A stretch of DNA of 32,013 nt from Pseudomonas sichuanensis. GTDB taxonomy: Bacteria; Pseudomonadota; Gammaproteobacteria; Pseudomonadales; Pseudomonadaceae. The notes under the pieces were generated by a model, which saw only the letters and a program-made list of their open reading frames with translations, was not told where the DNA came from and made no database searches. Shown one piece after another: positions 23,070-30,696 of this stretch (position 1 is the stretch's first letter; each line of letters opens with the position of its first letter). The position numbers were made by a program, and so were the translations under genes. The stretch lies in NCBI RefSeq assembly GCF_003231305.1, contig NZ_QKVM01000065.1:1-32013 (forward strand), in the 5' to 3' direction.

Positions 23070-23981
23070 ATGGACAGCCTCAGCGGTTTCGTGGTTTTCA
23101 ACCGGGTTGCCGAAACCCGCAGCTTCGTCGCTGCCGGCCAGTCGCTGGGCATCAGCGCCTCGGCGGTGGGCAAACGCGTGGCGCGCCTGGAGGGCCGCCT
23201 GGGCGTGCGCTTGTTCCACCGCAGCACCCGCAGCATCACCCTGACTGCCGAGGGCGCGCTGTTTCTCGAGCGTAGCCGGCGCATCCTCGCCGAGATCGAA
23301 GCCACCGAGCAGGAGCTGTCGCAGGCCAACGGCGCCCCACGCGGGCGGCTGCGGGTGAGCCTGCCGCAGGTGACCGGGCTGGTGATGCCGGCACTGGCCG
23401 AGTTCATGGCGCGCTACCCGGACATCGAGCTGGACCTGGACTTCAGCGACCGCATGGTCGACATCATCGGCGAGGGTTTTGACGTCGTGATGCGCGGTGG
23501 CCAACCGCTGGATTCGCGCCTGAACGCCAAGTTCCTCGGCCATTTCCAGCACCGCCTGGTGGCCTCCCCCGACTACCTGCGCGAGCATGGCCTGCCCGAG
23601 CACCCGCGCGAGCTGGCCGGGCACCGCTGCCTGCACTACCGCTTCCCCAGCAGTGGCAAGCTGGAAACCTGGCCGCTGCGCCGCGAACACCCCGAGCAGG
23701 ACTACGACATTCCCATCTCGATGGTCTGCAACCACGTCGAGACGCGCATCTGCTTTGCCCTCAACCACCGCGGCATTACCTGCCTGCCGGACTTCAGCGT
23801 GCGCGCCGCGCTGGCCAGCGGCAGCCTGGTGAGCGTGCTCGACGACTTCATCGAACGGCGCGGCAGCTTCTACCTGCTGTGGCCGTCGGGGCGGCAGGTG
23901 CCGCCCCGGTTGCGGGTGTTCATCGACTTCATGCTCGAACGGGTGTTCCCCGGCAACGCGCTCAGCCGTACAGGTAACTGA
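23070..23981 (+). CDS. LysR family transcriptional regulator
   Basis: The 303-residue regulator has the winged helix at about 1-60 (FVVFNRVAETRSFVAAGQSLGISASAVGKRVARLEGRLGVRLFHRSTRSITLT), then an effector-binding domain (about 88-295: RGRLRVSLPQVTGLVMPALAEFMARYPDIELDLDFSDRMVDIIGEGFDVVMRGG). This wording is typical of the CrgA/DmlR-like branch. A TAGAAT box at 23022-23027 could be its -10. A GGAG lies seven bases before the ATG. It is divergent from the MFS exporter, its likely target, and its 3' end overlaps the next LysR gene (opposite strand) by 20 bp. Effector unknown. Confidence 0.9.
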   Translation: MDSLSGFVVFNRVAETRSFVAAGQSLGISASAVGKRVARLEGRLGVRLFHRSTRSITLTAEGALFLERSRRILAEIEATEQELSQANGAPRGRLRVSLPQVTGLVMPALAEFMARYPDIELDLDFSDRMVDIIGEGFDVVMRGGQPLDSRLNAKFLGHFQHRLVASPDYLREHGLPEHPRELAGHRCLHYRFPSSGKLETWPLRREHPEQDYDIPISMVCNHVETRICFALNHRGITCLPDFSVRAALASGSLVSVLDDFIERRGSFYLLWPSGRQVPPRLRVFIDFMLERVFPGNALSRTGN

Positions 23982-24882
23982 TGTCTTTGTGCGCCAGGGC
24001 CGGCACCCGGGCCAGCAGGTAGTCGCGCAGCTTGTGCATCTGCCGGGCCTTGGGGCTGGACTTGAGCCAGGTCATGTAATAACCGTCGCCGGTCGCGACG
24101 GCCTGCGGGAAAGGCGTGACCAGGTTGCCGGCGGCCAGGTCGGCGCTGGCCAGCACCAGGTCGACCACCGAAATGCCCAGGCCCTGCTGGGCCGCCGAGA
24201 TGCCCTGGTCGAGGGTATCGAACACCTGGCCCTGGTCGATGCTGATATGCGGCGCATCTACCCGCGCCAGCCAGCGCCGCCAGTCGCGCCGGTCCGGTGA
24301 GGGATGAAGCAGCTCGCAGCCTTCGAGCACGGCCAAATCCGGGGCCGGCCCGGGCAGGTAATCGGGGTGGCAGACCGGGATCAGCCATTCATCGAACAGC
24401 TTCAGGCTTTCGACGTCTGCCGGGAAGCGCCCGTTGCCGAGCAGGATGGCGCAGTCGTAAGGCTCGGAGTAGAAGTCCACGGCGTCGATGTCCATCCACA
24501 CGCTCGACAGTTGCACCGCGCAGCTGTTGTCGACCTTCTTGAAACCGTCCAGCGCGCGCAGCAGCCAGCGTACCGTCAGCGTGGACGGCGCCTTCAGGCG
24601 CAGGCCGTAGCGGTCCTGACGCAGCAAGGCACAGGCGTTTTCGATGATCTTGAAGCCGACCTTGAGTTCCTCGGCCAGCAACCGGCCATGCTCGGTCAGG
24701 CGCAGTTTGGGGCCGCGCCGTTCGAACAGGTCGCAGCCGAACAAAGCTTCGAGTGTCTTGATGTGATGGCTGACCGCCCCCTGGGTCAGCGCCAGCTCCT
24801 GGGCGGCGCGGGTGAAGGAGCCATAGCGCGAGGCGACTTCGAAGGCACGCAGGGCGTGCAGGGCCTGAATCCGTTCCGACAT
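23962..24882 (-). CDS. LysR family regulator, GcvA-like
   Basis: The 306-residue regulator belongs to the GcvA-like branch: ALHALRAFEVASRYGSFTRAAQELALTQGAVSHHIKTLEALFGCDLFERRGPKLRLTEHGRLL at about 7-70. An effector domain follows, with LRLKAPSTLTVRWLLRALDGFKK, YDCAILLGNGRFPADVESLKLFDEWLIPVCHPDYL and GLGISVVDLVLASADLAAGNLVTPFP. It is divergent from the YqcI/YcgG-LysE-SGNH operon and is the obvious candidate to control it. The 170-bp spacer has a direct repeat ATAGTT and a palindrome (see 24911-24995). The 3' ends of this gene and the previous LysR gene overlap by 20 bp. The inducing molecule is not known. Confidence 0.9.
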   Translation of the reverse strand: MSERIQALHALRAFEVASRYGSFTRAAQELALTQGAVSHHIKTLEALFGCDLFERRGPKLRLTEHGRLLAEELKVGFKIIENACALLRQDRYGLRLKAPSTLTVRWLLRALDGFKKVDNSCAVQLSSVWMDIDAVDFYSEPYDCAILLGNGRFPADVESLKLFDEWLIPVCHPDYLPGPAPDLAVLEGCELLHPSPDRRDWRRWLARVDAPHISIDQGQVFDTLDQGISAAQQGLGISVVDLVLASADLAAGNLVTPFPQAVATGDGYYMTWLKSSPKARQMHKLRDYLLARVPALAHKDISYLYG

Positions 24883-24910
24883 GGGGCTTTCCAGAGCATG
24901 AGCAAGACTA

Positions 24911-24995
24911 ATAGTTGGTCATAGTTCCAGGCGTTTTACAACCTGTAACCCTTCTCGGAAAATGCCGGAAACAACAAATATAGAGCGGTTAACCG
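24911..24995. promoter_or_regulatory. Candidate LysR sites: ATAGTT direct repeat and CGGTTAACCG palindrome
   Basis: ATAGTT occurs at 24911-24916 and again at 24921-24926, ten bases apart, one helical turn. A perfect 10-bp palindrome CGGTTAACCG is at 24986-24995. The stretch between is AT-rich (AACAACAAATATAGAG). All lie in the spacer between the GcvA-like regulator and the operon it probably controls. Function is inferred from position. Confidence 0.45.
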
Positions 24996-25052
24996 TATGG
25001 ATATGCCGGTAAAACCACCTTAACTGCCGATTTGCGACTACCTGGGGAAATC

Positions 25053-25829
25053 ATGTTTACGGGTTATGGAAATTGCTACCGCCTGGATGCGCTGGAGCTG
25101 GCCGACGAACATGTTCAGAACCCACACCACTGGACACACAAGGCCATAGAACACTTCAAGGAAACCCTCGCCAACCCTGACTTCCCTTGCCTGTTCGGGC
25201 GCAAGGCGGTGAATGCGCGCACCTGCCACATCCTCTTTGCCCGTGCAGAACAACTGGCCGACGACATCGCCCGGGGCCTTGCCGACTACATCGCCACCAT
25301 CGAGCCCATACCGCTCAAGCAGCGCATCGGCAACCCGTTGCTGGTGTTCCTGCAAACCGCCGCCGACAGTTCGCTGCAACAGCAGCAAACCCTGGCCTGG
25401 GAGGTCCTGCGCCAGGTACACGGCCGTGACCCCCGGCCCTGGCCGCGCGAGGTGCCACAAGACCCGCACGACAACCAGTGGTCGTTCTGCTTCGCCGGCA
25501 TGCCGCTGTTCATCAACATGAACTTCCCTGCCCACCGCCTGATGAAAAGCCGCAACCTGGGCCGGCACATTGCCTGGGTGATCAACCCGCGGGAGAGCTT
25601 CGACGAGGTGGCCAGTGCCAGCACCGCCAGCGGCCAGCGGATCCGCGCACGCATCCGCGAGCGGGTGCAGCACTACAACGATGGCGTGATGCCGGCCTCG
25701 CTGGGCTTCTTCGGCCAGCACGACAACTTCGAATGGCAGCAGTACCAACTGCAGGAACCCGGCTCGCTGAACCCGGCCCGCTGCCCGTTCCATACCTGCG
25801 CAACACCCGACCCTTTGATCGAGAACTGA
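25053..25829 (+). CDS. YqcI/YcgG family protein (GntA-like heme-dependent N-hydroxylase homologue)
   Basis: The 258-residue protein matches the YqcI/YcgG family: NPDFPCLFGRKAVNARTCHI (Cys46), WSFCFAGMPLFINMNFPAHRLMKSRNLGRHIAWVINPRESFDEV, and a C-terminal ARCPFHTC. A characterised relative, GntA of guanitoxin biosynthesis, is a heme-dependent N-hydroxylase acting on a guanidine compound. I infer a similar N-oxidation of a guanidine or amino-acid substrate, but cannot read the substrate. The ATG at 25053 (MFTGYGNCYRLD) has GGGGA at a short distance; an upstream TTG at 25032 is less likely. The gene is followed after two bases by the LysE exporter and then by an SGNH-like gene, and is divergent from a LysR regulator. 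Family call is firm; activity is inference. Confidence 0.82.
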   Translation: MFTGYGNCYRLDALELADEHVQNPHHWTHKAIEHFKETLANPDFPCLFGRKAVNARTCHILFARAEQLADDIARGLADYIATIEPIPLKQRIGNPLLVFLQTAADSSLQQQQTLAWEVLRQVHGRDPRPWPREVPQDPHDNQWSFCFAGMPLFINMNFPAHRLMKSRNLGRHIAWVINPRESFDEVASASTASGQRIRARIRERVQHYNDGVMPASLGFFGQHDNFEWQQYQLQEPGSLNPARCPFHTCATPDPLIEN

Positions 25830-25831
25830 AC

Positions 25832-26458
25832 GTGAATACCGCACTGACCGCCACCTACGCCCTCACTGTCCTGCTGCTGATCGCCACACCCGGCCCGGTA
25901 GTGGCGTTGATCGTCAACACCGCCGCTGCCGCCGGCTCGCGCAAGGCCCTGTTCACCGCCATCGGCACCAACTGGGCCTCGCTGGTGCTGATCGGCGTCG
26001 CGGCCTGGATCATCATGACCAGCGCAGCCATCGACAAAGCCTGGCTCAACGGCATGAGCCTGCTAGGCTGCCTGTTCATCGGCTACATCGCCGTGAGCAC
26101 CCTGCGCGAAGCCCTGCAGGCCCCGCCACAGCAGGCCGCAGCCGAAGCGCCAGCGGCCACCCGCGGCGGCCTGCTGCAGGGGTTCATGGTCGGCATCTCC
26201 AACCCCAAGGACATCATCTTCTTCATCTCGTTCTTCCCGCAGTTCATCCAGATCACCGAGTCGTTCGGCAAAAGCATGGTGGTGCTGTCACTGCTGTGGA
26301 TCGCCATCGACTTCGCCGTGCTCAGCCTGTACATCTTCGCCATCGGCAAGATCGCCTCACAGCGCAGCAACCGCCTGATCAGCCTGGCTTCGGGGGTTGC
26401 CCTGCTGCTGATCGCCGGCGTTGGCCTGGCCTACAACCTCAAGGCCCTGGCGGCCTGA
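25832..26458 (+). CDS. LysE family amino-acid exporter
   Basis: The 208-residue protein has six membrane helices of the LysE/RhtB family. It opens ALTATYALTVLLLIATPGPVVALIVNTAAAAGSRKALFTAIGTN, with the family signature TPGP near residues 19-22. A central LQGFMVGISNPKDIIFFISFFPQFI (residues about 113-137) carries the conserved NPK motif. The final helix is SLASGVALLLIAGVGLAYNL. These exporters push amino acids or derivatives out of the cell. I start it at a GTG (25832), two bases after the stop of the YqcI/YcgG gene; no better ATG exists, so translation is probably coupled. Context suggests that it exports the product of the first gene, which I cannot name. Confidence 0.88.
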   Translation: MNTALTATYALTVLLLIATPGPVVALIVNTAAAAGSRKALFTAIGTNWASLVLIGVAAWIIMTSAAIDKAWLNGMSLLGCLFIGYIAVSTLREALQAPPQQAAAEAPAATRGGLLQGFMVGISNPKDIIFFISFFPQFIQITESFGKSMVVLSLLWIAIDFAVLSLYIFAIGKIASQRSNRLISLASGVALLLIAGVGLAYNLKALAA

Positions 26459-26492
26459 ACCCTGCCGTGCGGCACGCCGCCAAGGAGCGTCC

Positions 26493-27584
26493 ATGACCCT
26501 GATCGCCAGGCCCACGGCAGGTGCCGCGCAGCCGTTGCAGGACAGCTATCAGCGCTTCCTGCAGCTGGGCAGCCGCCGCGCACCGCAGACACTGTACGTG
26601 CACGAACAGGGCTATCGCTCCAGCGCCATCAATACCGACGCACAGGGAATGCGCTACAGCCATCGCGCCGGCAAGCGCTTTTCGGTGGCCGAATGCGCAG
26701 GCGCAGGGCGCATCAACCTGCTGGTGGGGGGCTCCACCGCGCTGGGGATCGGTGCCAGCACCGATGAACATACGGTGGCGTCCAACCTGTCGCTGCTGAC
26801 CGGTGAGACCTGGCTAAGCCTGGCCGGATGCGGGCTCAACGCCACGCAGGAGCTGCTGCTGTTCCTCACCCATCAGCACCGCTTTGGCCAGCTCGGCCAT
26901 GTCGTGGTACTCAGCGGGTTGAACACCCTCGCCCAGGAGGCACTGGTCGAGATACTCGCCGCTGCCCATGACCCGCAGCGCTCGCAGGCCCACCTGGCGT
27001 TTCTCAATCGTTTCAACGAGGGGGTGCAAGACACCGCGCCGGCGCGCCACGCATCCTTGTGGCAGCAGCTGCGGCATGCCGTTGCACCTCGCCAGGCGCC
27101 GCAGTGGCCGGCGCTTGATGCGTTGTCGCCCGCGGACAAACGCCTGGCTCGCGCCGCCGACAGCATCGGCCGTACCCTGCGCCAATGGGAGCGCCTGCTG
27201 GCGGACGACCATACCAGCCTGACCTTCATCCTCCAGCCGCTGCTGCCCTGGTGCCGCGAGACGCTGCCTGCCGGCGAACAAGCGATGCTGGCCGGGCTGG
27301 CGAAGCAACCGACGAACTTCGACCGCCTGCTCGGTGACAGCTACGACCGCCAACTGCACTCGGCGTTTTTCCGACGCATCAGAAGCCAGGCCGAGCCGGT
27401 CCCTTGCTACGACATGAACTGCATGCTCAGCAGCTCACTGGCTTTTGCCGAAGACCTGTTCGTCGATCGCCTGCACTTCAACGATCAAGGCAACAAAGCC
27501 CTGGCCAAGGTGATCACCGCCAAGCTGGGCCTGGCCCAGGAAAAACACGCGCAACGCAGAGTGCCGCCGGTCAAGCTGGGCTGA
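26493..27584 (+). CDS. SGNH/GDSL hydrolase-like protein
   Basis: The 363-residue protein has a variant SGNH arrangement. INLLVGGSTALGIGASTDE (GGST 79-82, possible nucleophile Ser81) corresponds to block I. SLAGCGLNATQELLLF (Gly112-Asn116) corresponds to the Gly and Asn blocks. DRLHFNDQGNKALA (Asp325, His328) is block V with the DxxH pair. A segment of about 190 residues between is not recognised. Such proteins act as esterases, acyltransferases or lipases, or have lost catalysis. No signal peptide is visible, so it is probably cytosolic. A strong CAAGGAG ribosome binding site precedes the ATG, 34 bp after the LysE stop. The tight spacing puts it in the same operon, where it may modify or hydrolyse the product of the YqcI/YcgG enzyme. 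Confidence 0.7.
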   Translation: MTLIARPTAGAAQPLQDSYQRFLQLGSRRAPQTLYVHEQGYRSSAINTDAQGMRYSHRAGKRFSVAECAGAGRINLLVGGSTALGIGASTDEHTVASNLSLLTGETWLSLAGCGLNATQELLLFLTHQHRFGQLGHVVVLSGLNTLAQEALVEILAAAHDPQRSQAHLAFLNRFNEGVQDTAPARHASLWQQLRHAVAPRQAPQWPALDALSPADKRLARAADSIGRTLRQWERLLADDHTSLTFILQPLLPWCRETLPAGEQAMLAGLAKQPTNFDRLLGDSYDRQLHSAFFRRIRSQAEPVPCYDMNCMLSSSLAFAEDLFVDRLHFNDQGNKALAKVITAKLGLAQEKHAQRRVPPVKLG

Positions 27585-27676
27585 TAGGGGTTTCCCGGAC
27601 TTCCGGCGAGCGGACGAGGATGGCTAGAATACGCCGTCGTCGCACCTGATTCGCCAGAGGCACACCCGCACCTGCC

Positions 27677-28396
27677 ATGACCATTCAAGCCGTCTACCCG
27701 CGCCAGGGGCTTAACGCCCTGCGCGCGGCCTGCCTGCCGCTGCTGCTGACGACGTTCGCTGCCCAGGCGTTGGAGGTGAGCATCGACCCGCATGCTGACC
27801 TGCTCTACCGCCAGGCCTTGCCGCTACTGGAACAAGCGGACGTGGCAGACGACAGCGCCAGCCCGTTGCGAACCGTTGCAAGCGACCCCGAACTGAGCCG
27901 CCAGGGCCAGGCCATGGCCCGCACCCTGCCCACGGCGGTGACGCTACTGAAGAAATCAGTGGCGCTCGATCACCCGGTCGCGCAGTACCGCCTGGCGCTG
28001 TACTACATCACCTTCCTGCCGACCACGCAGATCCCGGACGCTGCCTGCCCACTGCTGGAAGCCAGCCTCAAGCAAGGTTTTGCCCCGCCTGCACTGGCCA
28101 TCGCCCGTTGGTGTCGGCCTTACAACAGCAGCCCTGCCTACCGCGAAGCGCTGGAGTCGATCCCCCGCATGGCCACCCTGTATGCGCCCTACTACCCGCA
28201 GCCGGCCACCCGCCTGGCCTGCAACCGCAGCCGGCCACAAGGCCTGGCGTTGCAGTGGGGGCGCCAGCGCGACTACCAGGCCGAAGTGTTCCGCCTGCTC
28301 AGTGACCTCGACCCGGCGCGGCGCCAGGCCTTGCTGCAGAAGGCGGTGGAAATCAACGGCTGCGCGTCGGCGCAACAGCACTTGAGCAATCGCTGA
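27677..28396 (+). CDS. Secreted Sel1/TPR-like repeat protein of unknown function
   Basis: The 239-residue protein has a signal sequence (LNALRAACLPLLLTTFAAQA, cleavage near Ala31), so it should be periplasmic. The mature part is helical with short repeats of the Sel1/TPR kind: ADLLYRQALPLLEQADVADD, AVTLLKKSVALDHPVAQYRLALYYITFLP, ACPLLEASLKQGFAPPALAIARWC and RQALLQKAVEINGCASAQQHL. Cysteines at four or more places suggest disulfides. It starts 92 bp after the SGNH gene on the same strand, with a TAGAAT box at 27625-27630 that could give its own promoter. I do not recognise a named family; a role in protein-protein interaction is only a guess. Confidence 0.7.
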   Translation: MTIQAVYPRQGLNALRAACLPLLLTTFAAQALEVSIDPHADLLYRQALPLLEQADVADDSASPLRTVASDPELSRQGQAMARTLPTAVTLLKKSVALDHPVAQYRLALYYITFLPTTQIPDAACPLLEASLKQGFAPPALAIARWCRPYNSSPAYREALESIPRMATLYAPYYPQPATRLACNRSRPQGLALQWGRQRDYQAEVFRLLSDLDPARRQALLQKAVEINGCASAQQHLSNR

Positions 28397-28486
28397 GCCC
28401 TTGTCGGCAAACCAGCAAGAACGTTCAAGCCAGCGGGCGGCACCTCTGGCATGCTGGCCCACCTTGTCGATTCGTTGTCGTGCCCC

Positions 28487-29185
28487 ATGCCCAACCCCAT
28501 CCTGGCCCGCCAGGCATTCGCCCATGGCGCCATCGCCATCCTGCCGCTGTCACTGGCCGTCGCCCCCTGGGGGCTGCTCGCCGGTTCCATGGCCATCGAA
28601 GCCAACCTCAGTGCCTGGCAAGGCCAGGGGTTGTCGGCCATTGTCTTCGCCGGTGCCGCGCAGCTGGTGGCGATCGGCATGCTCAAGGGCGGCGCCAACC
28701 TGTTCTCGATCCTGCTCACCACGTTGCTGCTGACCTCGCAACACCTGCTTTACGGGCTGTCGATGCGGCCTGTGCTGTCGGGGTTGCCGACGCGCTGGCG
28801 GCTAGGGCTGGGGTTCCTGCTCACCGATGAGTTCTTCGCCCTGACCAGCCACCACGACCAGCAGCAGTTCAACCGCTGATACGCCCTGGGGGTGGGCCTG
28901 ACCTTCTACGTGGCGTGGAACCTGTTCACCCTGGCCGGCATCATCCTCGGCCAGAACATCCCGCACCTGGATCAGTTGGGCCTGGACTTCTCCATTGTCG
29001 CCACCTTTGTCGCGCTGATCGCGCCGCTGGTGCGCAACCTGCCCACCCTGGTGTGCGTGGCAGTGTCGCTGTTCTGCTCGGTGCTGTTCAGCTTCTGGCA
29101 CTGGGAAACCGCGCTGGTGGCGGCCGGCCTGCTGGGCATGGCCGCGGGCTTCATCTGTCAGAAATTCTCCGGAGGCCGCTCATGA
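28487..29185 (+). pseudogene. azlC: AzlC branched-chain amino-acid exporter subunit, interrupted by in-frame TGA
   Basis: The reading frame encodes an AzlC protein: AIAILPLSLAVAPWGLLAGSMAIEANLSAWQGQGLSAIVFAGAAQLVAIGMLKGG, then LTTLLLTSQHLLYGLSMRP. Codon 131 (28877-28879) is TGA: NR-stop-YALGVGLTFYVAWNLFTLAG. The second part continues in the same frame to 29185 without other stops, and the total of 232 codons is the usual AzlC length. A one-base change, for instance from TGG (Trp), would restore it. With azlD, the protein exports branched-chain amino acids. The stop truncates the protein to 130 residues unless readthrough occurs or the base is a sequencing error. The downstream azlD overlaps it by ATGA, and the rest shows no decay, so the lesion is recent or artificial. 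Confidence 0.85.
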
Positions 29186-29496
29186 TCTGGCTGCTGATCT
29201 TCGCCATGGGAGCGGTGGTGTTCCTCAATCGCTATGCCTTTCTGGAACCGCGCCTGCCCTTGCGGTTGAGCTCCAACGCCCGGCAGTTCCTCGGCTTTGC
29301 CGTGCCCGGCATGCTCACGGCCATCTGCGGGCCGATCATTTTCCTGCCTGGCCACCAGCTCGATCTGAGCCCGCTCAACCCGTACCTACTCGGCTCGCTG
29401 GTGGCCATCACCCTGGTGCTGTTGACCCGCAGCGTATTGCTGAGCATGCTGGCAAGCATGCTGATCTTCTTCCTGCTGCGCAGCTGGCTGGCATGA
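29182..29496 (+). CDS. azlD: AzlD family branched-chain amino-acid exporter subunit
   Basis: The 104-residue protein has four short membrane segments typical of AzlD: MIWLLIFAMGAVVFLNRYAFL, then RQFLGFAVPGMLTAICGPIIF, LNPYLLGSLVAITLVLLTRSVLL and SMLASMLIFFLLRSWL. AzlD is the small partner of AzlC in export of branched-chain amino acids. GGAGG lies seven bases before the ATG. The start codon overlaps the azlC stop (ATGA), and the end overlaps the AraC regulator start by the same pattern. With azlC cut by a nonsense codon, AzlD may lack a functional partner, though this gene itself is intact. Confidence 0.85.
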   Translation: MIWLLIFAMGAVVFLNRYAFLEPRLPLRLSSNARQFLGFAVPGMLTAICGPIIFLPGHQLDLSPLNPYLLGSLVAITLVLLTRSVLLSMLASMLIFFLLRSWLA

Positions 29497-30326
29497 CCAC
29501 GCCCCAACGCGAACAGACCCACCTGTGGCAAGCTCCGGCGCTGGGCGACGTCGAGATGCTGCACGCCCGCTACTTCCAGCAGCGCTTCGCCCCGCATGTG
29601 CACGAAGGCTACGTGTTCACGGTGATCGAGTCCGGCGCCCAGCGCTTCTGGCACCGTGGCAGCGAGCACCTGGCGCCGGTGGGCAGCATGGTGTTGATCA
29701 ACCCCGATGAGCTGCACACCGGTGCCACTGCCCACGAGGCCGGTTGGCGCTACCGTGGGTTCTACCCCGAATGCGCACGGGTCACCGGGGTGCTCGACGA
29801 GCTGGATCTGGGCCGCCACGGCATGCCGCTGTTCAAGGCCAGCGTCATCCAGGACCCGGCACTGGCCGCGGCCTTCAGCCAACTGAACCAGCGTTCGGAG
29901 GCCGGTGCCAGCGCCCTCGAGCAACAAACCGCCTGGCGCCAGGCAGTATTGGCGCTGGTGCAGCGCCACGGCCACTGCGCCGAACCCGCCGCCCCTGGCC
30001 ATGAGCCACTGGCGGTAGCCCGCGCCCGCGAGTTGCTGGAAAGCCAACTGGCCGACCCACCGTCGCTGGAAACCCTGGCAGCGGCGGTGAACCTCTCGCC
30101 CTTCCACTTCGCCCGGGTGTTCCGCCAGGCCACTGGCCTGCCGCCCCATGCCTGGCTCAAGCAGCGTCGCCTGGCCCGTGCCCGGGAGTTGCTGCGCAGC
30201 GGCCTGCCGGCCCTGGAAGTCGCCTTCAACCTGGGTTTTGCCGACCAGAGCCACCTCAGCCGACAGTTCAAACAGGCCTATGGCGTCACCCCTGGCGCTT
30301 ATCGCCAGGCCTGCCTTACCCCCTGA
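29493..30326 (+). CDS. AraC family transcriptional regulator
   Basis: The 277-residue regulator has an N-terminal cupin-type sensing domain (about 15-150: FAPHVHEGYVFTVIESGAQRFWHRG, SMVLINPDELHTG). A C-terminal double helix-turn-helix follows (about 175-273: SLETLAAAVNLSPFHFARVFRQATGLPPHAWLKQRRLARARELL, then LEVAFNLGFADQSHLSRQFKQAYGVTPGAYR). It overlaps azlD by four bases (ATGA), so it is in the azlCD transcript and probably regulates it. This arrangement suggests a sensor for amino acids or related amphipathic molecules. The effector is not readable. Confidence 0.92.
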   Translation: MTTPQREQTHLWQAPALGDVEMLHARYFQQRFAPHVHEGYVFTVIESGAQRFWHRGSEHLAPVGSMVLINPDELHTGATAHEAGWRYRGFYPECARVTGVLDELDLGRHGMPLFKASVIQDPALAAAFSQLNQRSEAGASALEQQTAWRQAVLALVQRHGHCAEPAAPGHEPLAVARARELLESQLADPPSLETLAAAVNLSPFHFARVFRQATGLPPHAWLKQRRLARARELLRSGLPALEVAFNLGFADQSHLSRQFKQAYGVTPGAYRQACLTP

Positions 30327-30401
30327 CGGCGTGCGGCAATCCACCCCAGGCAGCCTGGCAGGCCACTGCTACACTCAAGGGGCTGAACGGAGGATCCCGC
30401 C

Positions 30402-30629
30402 ATGTCCGAACGTGAAATCACCAATCTGCTGTCGCTGATGACCCAGCGCCAGGCCAACTTGAGCAGCGCCTGCAAGGAAATCGCCGACTGGATCGATCGC
30501 CAGGGCGACGTGCCCGCCGCCGGCAAGATCCGCGCAAGCCTCAAGGCGCTGGAAGCCGACGAAGCGCAGGTGCGCAAGACGCTGACGTCGCTGAGCATCG
30601 AACGCCCGCTGCCACGCTTTCGCAGCTGA
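30402..30629 (+). CDS. Small conserved-looking helical protein
   Basis: The 75-residue product has no membrane helix or signal. It is helical: EITNLLSLMTQRQANLSSACKEIADWIDRQG, then a short loop GDVPAAGKI, then RASLKALEADEAQVRKTLTSLSIERP. A strong ribosome binding site (CGGAGG) lies eight bases before the ATG, supporting real translation. I do not recognise a family. It follows the AraC gene by 75 bp, probably with its own promoter. The stop is followed by a hairpin (30644-30660). Confidence 0.7.
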   Translation: MSEREITNLLSLMTQRQANLSSACKEIADWIDRQGDVPAAGKIRASLKALEADEAQVRKTLTSLSIERPLPRFRS

Positions 30630-30643
30630 AAGCACATCGCTTG

Positions 30644-30660
30644 AGCCTGTGCACCAGGCT
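30644..30660 (+). terminator. Possible terminator of the small helical protein gene
   Basis: AGCCTG (30644-30649) and CAGGCT (30655-30660) form a 6-bp stem with a 5-nt loop, 15 bp after the stop codon. No T tract follows. Confidence 0.4.
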
Positions 30661-30670
30661 GAAAATGTGA

Positions 30671-30688
30671 GGGCCGCATAAGCGGCCC
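30671..30688. terminator. Terminator downstream of the SCO-PCuAC pair
   Basis: GGGCCGC (30671-30677) and GCGGCCC (30682-30688) form a perfect 7-bp stem with a 4-nt loop. On the minus strand it follows the PCuAC stop by eight bases and is followed by TCACATTTTC, so it fits an intrinsic terminator for that operon. Confidence 0.7.
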
Positions 30689-30696
30689 CATCTCGA

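Noticed and set aside
28877..28879. TGA in azlC as a selenocysteine codon
   Set aside because: AzlC proteins are transporters with no redox site, and I see no SECIS-like hairpin directly after the codon. A nonsense change or sequencing error is simpler.
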